Shown in pieces: positions 1 to 11,284 of a stretch of 64,000 nucleotides of DNA; the stretch's first letter is position 1, and each line of letters begins with the position of its first letter. Source of the stretch: Zymoseptoria tritici IPO323. Its lineage: Eukaryota > Ascomycota > Dothideomycetes > Mycosphaerellales > Mycosphaerellaceae. The position numbers and the translations under genes were made by a program. The notes beneath the pieces were generated by a model. It was not told where the DNA came from. It made no database searches and worked only from the letters and a program-made list of their open reading frames with translations. Where the stretch lies: contig NC_018204.1 in the NCBI RefSeq assembly GCF_000219625.1, positions 434,001 to 498,000 of the forward strand. Reading direction: 5' to 3'.

Positions 1-230
1 ATCTTCGCTCGCGTCTGTCTTCACCTCGTCCTCGCCTAAAGAATGACGGTTGTCTGGAAACGAGGAGTGGTTAGTGATGTTTGCGACTGAAAAGTCACCG
101 AATCCACCGTCGGGCGTGATTCCGATCATGTTTGAAAACATCGTCATTTGTCTCGCTATCATCCGTCGCCGACTTGCCCTGACCAAGCTTCCTCTTCTGG
201 GGCCGTGTTCCAAGCGATGCGGCTTTCATG
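1..230 (-). CDS. possible partial gene leaving the left edge
   Basis: Not a recognised gene. On the minus strand a canonical 45-bp intron fits at 98-54: GTGACT donor, CACTAAC branch site about 15 bases before a TTTCCAG acceptor. Joining the flanking exons gives an open frame reading ITPDGGF then DNRHSLGEDEVKTDASED, an acidic stretch that runs off the window. A second upstream frame (a basic stretch containing PQKRKLGQGK) is also open, so the frame of the first exon is not certain. No start codon can be fixed. It could also be chance; only the splice signals support it. Confidence 0.25.
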
Positions 231-478
231 CAAAGAGGTGATTTGAGCTGCAGTGATTCATCGCCACTCGAGGTTTTCGCAAACCCAAGACGCATGCAAC
301 TCGCCTTTGTCCATGATTCTTGCTGCGCCTGCAAGCATTGCGTCGACTTGGTCGACGCAATCATTGCAATTCTATAGCAAACAACCCAGTGTCTGGTCGT
401 GTGCAAAGCTGCTACAACTCCATCCTCCCAAGTTCTTCCATGCACAAACCAGGTGTTGACCAAAGTCGTGCTCCATCC

Positions 479-2284
479 TCAAACCCTTTCGGCCTTCGAT
501 TTGTAGTCGTCTTCCCAACTCAACCTGACGTCCTCTCCGTCTTCTCTGGGAATCATTTGATATCGACGATTCTCCGCCACCTCGTCTACCCCCAGACCGC
601 CCAGATCGAGGCCGGCGAAGAGAAGGGCCTTTTCGATTCGTCTCTTTGAATCGACTAGACCATGTGAAGACGGGCCGGATCCTTCCCAGTGCCAGCTTGC
701 TGCACCGGTGTTGGGGTCAGTCCAGACGAGGTGATGGAGTCGTCTGGAAACACGGGCGAGCTTGTGGGAATACGGTGTGCTCGAAAATGGAAGTCGCACT
801 ATGCTGGAAGATCTTATCCTTGAGAAGATGGTCGTGCTGGATTTTATGGGCGAATATCCGAGGCACTGGTTGGAGCTGGACTGATCCTTCTTGAGGTCGA
901 GAGTACGCGTCCTCTTCCATTCTTTTGCGAAGCTTCGGATGGTCTGCACGTTGAGGTGTTTCTCCCTGATAACCACGTCCAAATCGTGCATCGAGGGCAG
1001 ACCCGTCGCCACGGTCAGCGTGCGGCTTCGTTGATCGAGTGGACCGGTAGCAGAAATTTGGTCCTTCAAGCTCTCCAGCTGGGCTCTCAGACCGAGGATC
1101 TTCTCCCTGCGCTCTCGCATTGCAGGCTGCAGAGCATATGAGAGGAGTGACAAAAACGTGAGGACACCGTACTCCTCCCGTGCAAGCGCAATGTGGGTCT
1201 TCTCCGAGTCTGAGAGCAAGGCAATGGGCGACGGTGCTCTCCAAGAAAATACTGGCAATATGGAGTCGGATCGGCGTTCAGCGGCTTTGACTGTGATTGT
1301 ACGAATTTCCTTGTTGACTGTATCGATCTGCGCTTCCGAGAGGCCCTGCAGGCTAGCCATCGCGTCCAGATAAAACTCCAAGGTCTCAAGCTCTGCCGGC
1401 AGGTGATTGAGAACGTCGTCCACCAGCTTGCCCAGATTCTTCATCCTTGTGGGATTCGCCGATTGTAGCGTCCTGCAGGCAGAGCGTCCATCTGGATGCG
1501 GCAAGAGAGCATCCGCAACGCTTGCGAATTGGTGTTTTATCCAAGCCGAGTCCTTCATTTCCATACCTCGTTGGCTGCACCTCTCCACTCTCTCCACCCA
1601 ATCGGCGTTCTCTGCCAGGTCTTTAGCCCACGACTGCCTCTTTCCTTTGCGTTTCTTCTCTCTCTTTTGGTAGGAAGCGCCGAGCTCCCGCAGCTCGAGA
1701 AGCTGATACTGCACCGTTCCCGGCTCGTTTGCGCCGTCCTGTTGCCACCAATGTGACATGCCAAGAGGCGGTTCGTTAATCCACTCCATCCATCTTGCCG
1801 GGAGGTTGAAGCCTATCTTGGCCAATGCTTTGAAGTCGCTAGGTCGGATCGTTGGGACAAGATCTTGGTCGTACTCGAAGTGCACCACCTGGTTTTGTCC
1901 CGGGCAGAGTGCCACCGTCCAGGCCAGGACCACGAGGCAGATTGCAGCGAAAGGGACTGCGACTCGAAGTATAGTCCATTTCAGTGCGCTCGACCTCGTT
2001 GACGAACGCACTGAGGGAAGCTGATCGAAATACTCGTTGTCGCGCACCAGCAATTCCACTTCAGCGCGCAAAGAGCGGAGGCGATGTGTTGCTATATCGG
2101 AGGCGGAGGACGTACTCGAGTCGGAGGAAGGAGAGTACACCGACGACGTGTCGCTGTTGGATGATGTCCTCTCCCATGCTGAGTCTGACCCGGAGAAGGA
2201 CGAGCGCGAATGGTCGGCGGTCATGGCGCGTTGTGCCTCTGACTGTTCATCGGGAGGAGTGGGAAGACCAAGTCCGTAGGCCAT
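479..2284 (-). CDS. 601-aa single-pass membrane protein, unknown function
   Basis: Unrecognised protein read as a single exon. Residues 1-65 are Ser/Thr-rich and probably disordered. Residues 104-125 form one strongly hydrophobic membrane segment (LRVAVPFAAICLVVLAWTVAL at its core) preceded by Arg/Lys. The remaining roughly 475 residues are soluble, helix-rich and partly coiled coil (KILGLRAQLESLKDQI near residue 410), with few cysteines. No signal peptide precedes the segment, so it is likely a signal anchor with a large C-terminal domain. The first ATG is the only sensible start. The layout (disordered N terminus, one membrane segment, helical remainder) recurs in genes at 27.1, 45.1, 47.3 and 54.0 kb. 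No catalytic motif is visible. Confidence 0.72.
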   Translation of the reverse strand: MAYGLGLPTPPDEQSEAQRAMTADHSRSSFSGSDSAWERTSSNSDTSSVYSPSSDSSTSSASDIATHRLRSLRAEVELLVRDNEYFDQLPSVRSSTRSSALKWTILRVAVPFAAICLVVLAWTVALCPGQNQVVHFEYDQDLVPTIRPSDFKALAKIGFNLPARWMEWINEPPLGMSHWWQQDGANEPGTVQYQLLELRELGASYQKREKKRKGKRQSWAKDLAENADWVERVERCSQRGMEMKDSAWIKHQFASVADALLPHPDGRSACRTLQSANPTRMKNLGKLVDDVLNHLPAELETLEFYLDAMASLQGLSEAQIDTVNKEIRTITVKAAERRSDSILPVFSWRAPSPIALLSDSEKTHIALAREEYGVLTFLSLLSYALQPAMRERREKILGLRAQLESLKDQISATGPLDQRSRTLTVATGLPSMHDLDVVIREKHLNVQTIRSFAKEWKRTRTLDLKKDQSSSNQCLGYSPIKSSTTIFSRIRSSSIVRLPFSSTPYSHKLARVSRRLHHLVWTDPNTGAASWHWEGSGPSSHGLVDSKRRIEKALLFAGLDLGGLGVDEVAENRRYQMIPREDGEDVRLSWEDDYKSKAERV

Positions 2285-3203
2285 GTCGAAGCTACGCTAG
2301 CAATGGTAGAATCAGTCTGCTTTTGATGGGATGGACCGCAAGCGGCCTGCCCTGCAACAAAGGAGAATGAACAATAGCGGAGGGATGATACCTAGCTCGA
2401 GGGCCGTGGTGCGTAAGACTTAGCTCGGACCGCAGGTCATTGTGACCGAGAACGGTAGTCAGTGCAGTGGGAGTGTTGTTATGGACAGAGTACTCGGATG
2501 ATGTATGTTCTTCGTGCAAACATTCGTGACCGATTGCATCATTGGAGAATGGAAACGCAGGTCAAAGCCGATCGGATCGAATTCCAGATCCTTTGACAGG
2601 GTTGACGGCTTGGCATTTCGATTTTCCGGGGAAGCCTTGTCCCTCGGTCAATGGAATGTGGTCCATTATGTGGAAAGGGTTCGACGAACCAAATCCAATC
2701 TGCCGGCAGCATTACATGTTTCTACAGCAAGCACCAACAATGTCGTAAGTGGCATCGTTCTGACTTATGGAAGCAAGAGGGATGCTGAATGAGATGCGAC
2801 ACGATGGCAGAACAGGTGCCGAAAACGAAGCGAAGACGATGCAAAGGCCTATCGAAATTGTTTTGCAGCGGAGCTCTGTACAAGATACCAGACCACAGCG
2901 TGCGGAGCAAGAGAAATGGTGCTGATGGGCGAACTAGGGTCAAGAGGGAGGGAAAGGGAGCAAACACTTCCCGGGTTTGTATTGTAGAGTCCGTGAATTC
3001 AGGTCCTGTCTGTTGTGGTCATGTCTTTTGCCCAACACTTCCTACCTCACCCCCTCGCCGTGCCCAAACTGCGCCCTGCCTCAGCGTGCTCAACTTCAAC
3101 GCTGTTCGCATGTCCGAGCACTCCTCCAACGACGGCTCCTAGCTTCTCCACCTCGCCGTTCTAGGATCCTCTTCGACTCCTCCACATCTCTTCACCGAGC
3201 TCG
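2285..3203. other. intergenic, nothing convincing
   Basis: About 0.9 kb between two minus-strand genes. Only short overlapping frames on both strands, none with coherent codon use, splice signals or a recognisable motif. Confidence 0.5.
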
Positions 3204-3588
3204 TTATGGCAGAAAGTACGGCACAGCGGGTGCCACCTTGGTAGTGAGCGTGCCGTTCTCATCCAGAAACGCTTCGTGGTTTTGGGCAATCGCTCTACTC
3301 TTGCGGACCCATGCCATGCTGAGTTCCCCGATGTAGACAACCACGCGGAAAAAAAGGACAGTCAGAGCGATGATTGCGATTACTGCGTTCACCTGTCAGT
3401 GGTCGTTCTCGCGATTCGAGACGGAAGAAGGCGAGAGCCGTACACTTGAAACGCTTGAGGATCCGCATCTTCTTAGCTCTCTTCTCATCATCGTTTGCGG
3501 GTGATGAGGGACTATCCTGTTGCCGCCTTGTGCTCGACTTCCGTCCTTCCGCTCGAGTATGACATCGGGTTTTCATGGCTCCCGGCAT
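3204..3588 (-). CDS. 107-aa single-pass membrane protein, two exons
   Basis: Unrecognised small protein. Model: exon 3588-3444, a 61-bp intron 3443-3383 (GTACGG donor, CTGAC branch, GCAG acceptor), exon 3382-3204. The ATG at 3588 is in a CACCATG context. Residues 1-48 are very basic and hydrophilic (KKMRILKRFK just before the membrane), residues 49-68 are one hydrophobic segment (IAIIALTVLFF core), and about 39 residues follow. By the positive-inside rule the N terminus should be cytosolic. Without the intron the frame loses the hydrophobic segment, which favours the spliced model. Function unknown; a transcript would settle the intron. Confidence 0.48.
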
Positions 3589-4730
3589 GGTGATGGTATG
3601 GTGTTGAGAAGTCAAGTGTTGAAAAGAAGGAGTGTAGAGAGCAGGAAGGTGTTGCAATATCTGATATCTGCAAGACTCAAACAGAAGCGTCTCGACACGA
3701 TAGCAATCCACGGACCGGGACTCCCTTTGTTCACTGCGCAAACTTTGTTTGTTGGGAATGCGCAGGAAGCAGCTGGGTCTCCTGTCACTGCGGCGTGCTA
3801 CTTGCACAATTGAGACAGTCAGGCGTATTAGCGATGAATGCAGTAACCCGCTTTTGACGCCGGAGCAGACCAGAAGCATCTGCGGGAAAGAGTTTTCTGC
3901 CATTGAATCCCCTCGATCATTGCAATTGATGCTCTGTTAACAAAGCAGCAGCACTTCTGTCGTGCGTGAATAGATACGAGAAGCATAGCAAGTCGAGGTA
4001 CAGATCGTAAATAATCGCAGCTCGGGCGTGGTGTCTGTGGCGGTTATCTGGGCGGCGGCTGCCATTTGACCGCAGCCTTCGGTGAACGTATCGACTTGTT
4101 CGAGTTGTAGCAGGGCATCGTAGAATGCCGTGAGCTAACGTTCGCTGGCTGCTCGTGATGTCGTTGTGTTCACTACCGAACTCGCGCAAATACTTTGAGT
4201 ACTATTTAGCGAACGTTAATGTGAGCCGCGTCGGCAAAATGTATCACAGCTTTATTGCTGCTTCGTATCGACCTGTAGGCGTAGGTCGATGCTCTGCTGG
4301 CCGCTGCGCCAGCCGGCTCTTATGGGGCCAAGAAAGTTTATTTTCGCGAATGGAAATGGCAGCTTTGTGCAAAACGGCGGAGTCGAGGTGGTCGGAATAA
4401 TCTTTGGTAGGAGAATGTAGGTTGGAGGGCGCGCATGCAGATTTTGTAGTGAGCCTCGCTGTTGATGCAGGAAGGGTGGCTGGAGGTACTCAAGCAACTG
4501 GGGATGAAGAGAGTGGCGATGTAGGACTCTTTCACGGCGTCGAGGACCGCGGATGGACTTCTCCTGGTCCACTTCGTTCATTGTCAAGACGGATCTTGAT
4601 CCCTGCCGCGTGTCGCTCGCTCAACACTGGCGGCGCGATCTGGGTTGGATCCACGGGATGCGGTCAATAAGCATCTTGGCGAACATGGGCAAAGAGGACC
4701 GTGGCGCGAGTATGCAGCTCGTTGCATACT
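3589..4730. other. intergenic with a coding-like minus-strand stretch at 4338-4590
   Basis: Mostly featureless. On the minus strand 4590-4338 reads as a run of well-biased codons (VLDAVKESYIATLFIPSC and on) without its own ATG, so it may be one exon of a gene or a relic. An ATG (MNEVDQEKSIRG) lies just upstream in another frame. The transposon at 4734 sits directly upstream on that strand and may have separated it from its 5' part. Confidence 0.3.
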
Positions 4731-4733
4731 TTA

Positions 4734-4753
4734 GAGCCTGTTCGTTAAACTTT
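4734..4753 (+). repeat. left TIR of the Harbinger element
   Basis: GAGCCTGTTCGTTAAACTTT, exact reverse complement of 9067-9086, with TTA immediately outside. Confidence 0.92.
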
Positions 4754-4996
4754 TAAACACGTATTCAGACGACTCAGTCGGTCGAATAACGTTTATCGAA
4801 CGACCGGCTCGTTACCATGGTACATCTTACTCCGAATTACCGTTGTCGAACGTTTAAATGCATCTAAGGCTTACACTATCTTATAGTAAATTATAAGACT
4901 CTGTAATTCGCACATGTTGTCCGGTATAGGCGATTTTCTAGCGATATAAGGCTCTTAGCTAATATTATGCTCCGAGGGTGCAGATAACGCACATTC

Positions 4997-5310
4997 GCTT
5001 AATTGTAGGTCTATAGCAGGGCTCTTAGCTGCATATATATCATCCTTACTACTACTACTACCCTCTAATAACAACAACTACTACGCACACCCGCTTTCTT
5101 ACCCTTACCGGTAGAGCCGCCGCCCCCCCCCCTTCGCCCTTAGCCGCCGACGACGAGAACGACGAGAACGACGAGAATCGCTTAATTGTAGGTCTACGGC
5201 AGGGCTCTTAGCTATATATATATTATTACTACTACTACTACTACCCTCTAACAACAACAATACTACGTATACCCGCTTTCTTACCCTTACCGGTAGTAGT
5301 AGTCCGGCCG
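4997..5310 (+). repeat. internal direct duplication, period about 182 bp
   Basis: A segment of about 120 bp starting CGCTTAATTGTAGGTCTA occurs at 4997 and again at 5179, each time followed by TAC trinucleotide runs, the string CCGCTTTCTTACCCTTACCG and, further on, GACGAGAAC tandem units. The copies differ by small indels. It lies between the left TIR and the transposase. Confidence 0.75.
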
Positions 5311-5389
5311 ACGCACTCTTACTCTACACCGGTAGTAGTGCCGCCGCCCCCCTCCCCCTCGACGAGAACGACGAGAACGACAAGTTAAA

Positions 5390-6756
5390 GGAGTTTCTAG
5401 CGCTCTTATTAGCTAGCCGTTTGATACCGGATTCGGCGTTTCTAGCGTTCGTACAAGTCGTTTACGCGAGTAAGAGATATCCAGCGGTCGTGCTAGTAGA
5501 TACTACGAGAAATAGAGGATATCGTATCGTTTACGGGGATATCCGAGGTAGTGTTACAAGCGGCAATTGCTACGGCTATTTACTCGGTATATGCGTATAG
5601 CAGTAAATATCTGCGTATTAAGGACGACGGTAATGCTCGCAGAGGCAATAACGCCGGCACTCGAATTACCGCTACGTTGTTAGCTAACGACAAGGAGCTC
5701 TTTAATACCTACCGTGTTAACATAGACACGTTTTACGCCTTATTGCATAAGCTAGTTAAGGTAGAAGGAGGTCTCGAATCTAGCCGATATATAACGGCCG
5801 CAGAGCGCTTAGTGCACTTCCTTTATATCGTCGGCCATAGCGTTACCTATTATAGCGTCTACCTCGTCTTTAAGAGGTCGAAGTCTACTATTAAGGACAG
5901 CTTCTACTTAGTCCTTAAAGCGGTGCTTCTGCTATATAATCGATATGTGCGAGAGCCGGATTATAAACACATTCCTAAGCGGTTGAAGCTAGCTAAATTC
6001 GAGCAATTCGGCTGCGCTGTTAGTGCCCTCGACGGTACGCACATTACTGCTCGTATATCGACAGCAGACGCTATGCTATAGCGCAATCGTAAGGGTACGT
6101 TAACTTAGAACGTACTCGCCGTCGTAGACTTTAACATACTCTTTACCTACGTTCTGCTAGGGTAGGAGGGGTCTGCGAATAACTAGCGTATGTTAAATAA
6201 GGCTCGCATTGCGGACGGTTTTGGCACCAATCTGCCGGTCGACAAGATCTACCTCGTAGACGCCGGATATAGCAATAGCTTCCTTACCTTAACGCTATAT
6301 CGTAGCATACGATATTACCTAAAGGAGTAGCTTATAGGTAACTAGCGGCTAACGACGAAGTAAGAGCTCTTTAATCTGCGGCATTCGTCGCTAAGGAACA
6401 TCGTTAAGCGTACGTTTAGTATCTTTAAGATAAGATAGGGGATTATAAGGAAGGCCTATAGACCTTACTTCGATCTACATACGTAGGTGGACTTGTTCTT
6501 AGCCCTTATTGTGTTACACAACTTTATTAGACGACATAACGCCTCTAACGAGCTCTTCGCGGACGAGGAGCATCGTATAGCTACTAACTAGCCGGCTCGT
6601 AAGATGCCGCACTACGACCAGATATCTAAGGACAGTGTGCTTAATAACTATAGCTTTATAGACAAGCGCCGCAACGCTATCGCGACGGCTATGTAGAAGC
6701 AGTATAAGGAAGAGCTAGCCAGGCGTAGATTAGCCGTTTACGAACGGCCGGTTTAA
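5390..6756 (+). pseudogene. Harbinger DDE transposase, RIP-inactivated
   Basis: Harbinger (DDE_Tnp_4/HARBI1-like) nuclease, which cuts and pastes the element; dead here. An open stretch at 5551-6081 ends with the family signature ALDGTHI carrying the first catalytic Asp. Reading on in the same frame and taking TAG/TAA as mutated Trp/Gln, the familiar blocks follow in order: RNRKGTLT, NVLAVVDFNILFTYVLLG, EGSAN, YLVDAGY, YYLKE, KRTFSIFK, LVLHNFIRR. At least eight stops interrupt it, each explicable by C-to-T at CpA or G-to-A at TpG. The N-terminal part (LLLASRLIPDSAF, near 5400) lies in another frame, so an intron or frameshift precedes the main exon. Confidence 0.88.
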
Positions 6757-7479
6757 GGTAATTTTAAGGAAGTCTTAGTGTACGAAATTCGAGCAATAGG
6801 AGAAATCTGCTAATTATTAAGAACATTACTAATATATAACCGTTCATTACGATTTCTTTATCTGCGCATAGCCCTTAATGTATACAACAATCGCCGTCGT
6901 ACAAATGTGTCGTAGCGGTGGCCGTATAGTATTTAATATATAGGGGGGTGTTGTTATTGTTGTTAGAAGATTTCTTAATAATTATTAAAGATAAAGTTTG
7001 GCCGCCCGGAGCTCGCTCCGGTAGAGGACAACCCCGCGAAGTCGATAGATTTTAGTACGCGATAGGCGTAACATAGATTTTAGCTACGGGGCGGGGAAAC
7101 CTCGGCTTAGCTAGAGCTAATAAGAGCACTAGAAATCCTCGAAAACTAACAACACCCTTACTAAAACCATTAGTATAGCCCTACTTTAATCTAGCTTCAA
7201 AATTCATCGAATCCAGTAGATTCTTAGCCGTATCTACTACATTTCTAGTCCTCTCGACGACTTTTTAATAGCGCGGGAGCACCCGTAGGGTCGACAACAG
7301 AGATATATTAATAAACTATAAACACTTTATAGCCTAATTACTTAACAACTACGCGGTGGAATGTTTCTATATTAATATCTGATGTATAAATGTATCTATT
7401 AAAGACGTAGTGAAGTCGTTATAGTCCGAAAAAAATCGTGTAGCGGATAGTTAAACACCTACGAACGAACGCCGTTGTT

Positions 7480-8700
7480 AGCTTGCTCCCCTCTTAGTTT
7501 CCGAGCAATTGCTCTCGCACCTCGCATAGTGCATTACATTCTATACTAAGCTCGTTACTAAGGTTAATAATCTACGACAACTGCTTAACCTTACTAGCTC
7601 TGCAGAACGCTCTAGCCTCGAATGCGGCTATAGATATATGCTAACCGAAGTTGCGATACATACGAGAGGTAATAGGCTACTTCTTATCGTCGATAATGTT
7701 TATAGCTTGCGTGTTAAAGGGCACCGGTGGCCTTAGACTGTTAATTGCCCTCTTAATATGTTTACTAATAATTCTGGCGCTAGAGCTCTTAGCTACCTTA
7801 ATAGGTAGAGCCGGCGTAACCGGCTGCTTACTAGCCTTGCGCTTCTTGCTTAAATCGCGAGTAAGGCTATTGTCGTTAATATCGAAGGGCTCGTTGTCGG
7901 TATCGGCTGCAGCGCTCGGAGTCGCTAGTAGTACGTTAGGCTCGTCTGCCTATCGAGCGAGGCGTTGTTTCCTACCTTATATATACTTGCTAGTAGCTAT
8001 CTTCTTCTTAAAGATACTAGCATACTGCAAGATGTAAGGGCATAGCTGCCTCCTTAACCTAGCTGCATGCTTGTAGTAGCTATAAGCAAGGTAATCGTCC
8101 TATACCTTGTTAGGTATAGTAACAGTGCTATCGTTGTCGACGCTAAAGCCGGACTCGTTCTACAGTATAACGAACGCTAAATACACGCCCTTAAAGGTAG
8201 TTATCTTAGATTAAATAGCGCTCTATGGCACCGCTTAATCCTTAGCTATAGCCGTGAGCTGCTTAACTAAATAAGCTCTACTAGCAGGCTTAAGGTTTTA
8301 GTCGGTGTGCTCGTTAATCTTAATCCTCCGCTACTATTCGTTTATTAAATATAGCTCTATAGCTTTCGTCTATACTACCGGTAGTGCACGTGTGCTGCCC
8401 TTGTTAATAGCAACGGAGTAGTTCGTGTTAGTGGTTTAGCTAAGCAATAAGGACTCGTAGATAGCCTAAGAGGCAGTGTCCTTAAACTAAGGGTCGATGT
8501 TGTCGTCTTTAAAGGGCTCGAATAGCTCGAAGGGCTAAGACTAGCTCTAAGACTAGATCTAAAAGGGCTCTAGTTGTTAACTCTAGTAGTAGTATAGACC
8601 GGTATTCGGATCGGGGATGTCGTATTGTAAGGTTATCTTAGTAAGGCTATAGAATAGTAGATCCGAGGGTAATTAAGACGAGTGGTACGCCAAACGAAAG
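7480..8700 (-). pseudogene. Harbinger accessory Myb/SANT-like protein, RIP-inactivated
   Basis: Minus-strand frame convergent with the transposase. Reading through TAA/TAG gives blocks such as LKPASRAYLVKQLTAIAKD, TTFKGVYLAFVIL, ESGFSVDNDSTVTIPNKV, DDYLAYSYYKHAARLRRQ and YILQYASIFKKKIATSKYI: the layout of fungal Myb/SANT-like DNA-binding proteins (Trp-x5-aromatic core, here with Trp converted to stop), followed by a basic Ser/Pro-rich linker and a coil. PIF/Harbinger elements normally pair such a protein with the transposase for end recognition and nuclear import. Limits are approximate because stops are frequent. Confidence 0.65.
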
Positions 8701-9066
8701 CGCTTAATAGGTTCTCGAATTCCTGCATAGCGCAGACCTTAATATAGCACACGGTTGTAGTTGTTTAATTGTAACAATATTGCACGAGAATACAAGAAGC
8801 CTACAAAAGGCTAATATTACGACGCTCGGCTATACCCGCCGAGGAGCGGCCGGACCCGCTTTTGGCTGCAATATTCGACAGAATTCGAGCTGTTACATTT
8901 TATCGAACAACAACACTAACAACGCGTAATTTACTAGCTCTTAGACGCTCGTTACATTGCAAGGGAAGCCTTATATTGCATAAGAAGAGATTTGGTGCGT
9001 CTTAAGGCGTCTGATAGTAGATTAGAGCCATCTGAGGCGATATTATGGTCGCTAATTATTCGGTGG

Positions 9067-9086
9067 AAAGTTTAACGAACAGGCTC
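9067..9086 (-). repeat. right TIR of the Harbinger element
   Basis: Exact reverse complement of 4734-4753; TTA follows at 9087-9089. Confidence 0.92.
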
Positions 9087-9089
9087 TTA

Positions 9090-11284
9090 GCCATGTGGGC
9101 CATTGAAAATGAGGTTCGTCGAGCGAAACCCAATCTTTTACTTGAAGTCTGCCACAAGTGTGTGCTTCTTGAGCATGACCTTCTGAAAACGAGCCGGACC
9201 GGGATCTCATCGAGTATTCTTATTCTTGATCGAGGGTGTTTGAGAGTGTTGTGTCTTCGTTGCCGTGATGTAAAGTCTTGACAATTCACTAATGCTTGAT
9301 GGTGGCATGTCCTCGGCAAATCTTTCAGCCGCAAGCGAGACCGACTTTGTTCTCGGACATTGTTCGTTTCTACAATGACCACCACCATCACCACCATGAT
9401 GATCGCATCGCCCATTGAAGTCCCATCCCGATTCTCCCGACTCCACCTACTGCTACTGCACTCTTCGCTCTGCTAGCCAACGCTGCGCCTTCCGTCCTCC
9501 TCACCTCCACCAGCCGATGCCCACCCTGCCATCGGCAAACGATTCCCGCCTTCGACCTGGCTTGCGACCGGCAAAGCACGAGCAGTCACGATCATCGAGA
9601 ACCAGAATGAGCACAGGAATAAAGCACCGGGATCCAGGCAATGGGCAAGCATGCCACGTCCAAGGCTATCATTCAGGACGGTCCAGAAGGGTGGTAGGCC
9701 ATGTTCGAAGAGGATGCAGTCACGCCGAGGGAGCTGGCAAGAGATGGGTGCCACACGGGACGGAGAATGCTCGCGGACCTGAAGAAGGCGCTTGAGATCG
9801 GGAGCTGCCTTGCGACAGACAGCACAGCTCTGCCTCGCTCTGTTTCTCCGGCGGCTTGGTAGCCTTGGCCGACTTGGTAGAGAAGACTTGTGCACGGCGA
9901 CGCAAAGCCAGCCTCGCCTTCATCTTCAACGACCACAACGTAGCCCTATGTCTTGCAAATCACCCGGCTTGGAAAAGCCGGCTTCATGCCCACGTCCTGC
10001 TCTTTGTCTGCAACACCTCTACGTGCGATTCTTCCATCACTCGCAGGTCCCTTGTCAGCTTCAGTGAACCACCCAAACAGGCTCTCCAGCCAGAATACAT
10101 GCAACCTGCTTGCAGCGATATGTCTCTCGCTCGCTTTCCAACTGGAACTTGTACTCGTGGGGTTCACGCACGGCGGGCGAGAAAGGGTCGACCTGCGAGG
10201 GCGGTTGGAGGCGGACGAGCTAGACGACTAGCATCAATCGGTATGAGGTGGTGGTAGTGTTGTATTGAGGGTAGAAGTGAGTAAGAGAGATGGAACGGAT
10301 TGGAGAGTCAAGACGACTTCGAAGTGGCGCAGTCCGGTACCATGAGAGGGAGGCAAGCAAGTACATTTGTTTGGTTGAGTTTGCAGTCTGTTGATCCAAG
10401 AAGCATGGCTGCCAACTCAACACTCTTCGGCAATATGCCTGCCTTCTCGTACCTTGAGCGGCGCCGGGGTGGCTCAGATGTAGGTGATGACGACGGCGCG
10501 AGGGTATCGAGGATGTGGTCGAGCAATGCAAAAGTACCATGGATACACCGAGGGTGGCGTTCAAAATTGGGAGCTCCCGACTTGACTTGACTTTCCTTTC
10601 GGGCATGGGTGACCAAGCGTTCCATACACGACAGTTTCGGACTCCATCCTGCCCATCATCACACTGATCTGGCCAACCTTTCACCCACGCCAACTACCTT
10701 CTGCTTCGTCCACCTACCCGCCCGCCCGCATTGAACCCTTTCCACTAGCCTGTCCCGGCCGTCACATCACTCCTTCAGAACCAGATCAGAACTCATCGAG
10801 TACGACTGATGTCCGCACTCAAAGAGTTGTACCACACAAGCCCAACAAACTACCCAACGATCTCAAGCGCCACAGCTGACAGCACGACCGCACATCCAGC
10901 CATCCTCATCGCCTCTCCTGCTTCATGGATCGTCTGTTTCACCAATCGCCTTGGCATACAGAGCTTCGACGTTCGCGGTCTCGGCCAACTCGAAGGCTTT
11001 GGCAACGGTAATCATGCAAGGTCATCATGCAAGTCGAATATGAAGAGCGGCCTCGCATCCCGCGAAGACAACAAGACAAATGACATCCTCGATGTGAAAG
11101 GAAGATATGTCATGATGTTCCCAATATGATTCCCAATTCGAGCCCGAACACACCACCAGCGCAATGCATTCCCCTGCCATAAGAGGACTGTCGCTCGCCG
11201 GTCCGCTTCTTTTGCTCCCGCCTTCCGTAAATCCTCCTCTCCAAATGCATCGTCCTCTTAGATCGTGCCAGTGTATAGCTGGTC
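9090..11284. other. decayed coding stretches, no intact gene
   Basis: Several pieces look coding but do not join. On the plus strand 9620-9860 reads IQAMGKHATSKAIIQDGPEGW, then TAG, then MFEEDAVTPRELARDG and LKKALEIGSCLATDS in the same frame, as if one Trp or Gln codon had become TAG. Near 9870-10010 another frame reads RRKASLAFIFNDHNVALCLA. From 10.2 to 11.28 kb only short conflicting frames occur. I read this as the remains of one or two old genes. Confidence 0.35.

Larger units (their letters stand above)
4734..9086 (+). mobile_element. PIF/Harbinger DNA transposon, complete but RIP-mutated
   Basis: A 4,353-bp element with perfect 20-bp terminal inverted repeats (GAGCCTGTTCGTTAAACTTT), flanked on both sides by TTA (4731-4733 and 9087-9089), the 3-bp target duplication typical of the PIF/Harbinger superfamily. 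It carries the two genes usual for that superfamily, facing each other: a DDE transposase on the plus strand and a Myb/SANT-like protein on the minus strand. The interior is nearly free of CpA and TpG and full of TpA, while the flanks are normal, so the RIP boundary coincides with the element ends. Trp and Gln codons are replaced by TAG/TAA. It can no longer encode its own transposase. Confidence 0.9.

Noticed and set aside
7651..8037. Plus-strand frame with hydrophobic, membrane-like residues
   Set aside because: It is the antisense of the RIP-mutated Myb/SANT-like gene; the Leu/Ile/Ala composition comes from complementing Lys/Glu/Ser codons.
9415..9795. 126-codon plus-strand frame as a gene
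   Set aside because: It is Arg/Ser/His-rich without structure, and a parallel frame in the same DNA has much better codon quality although it contains a stop.
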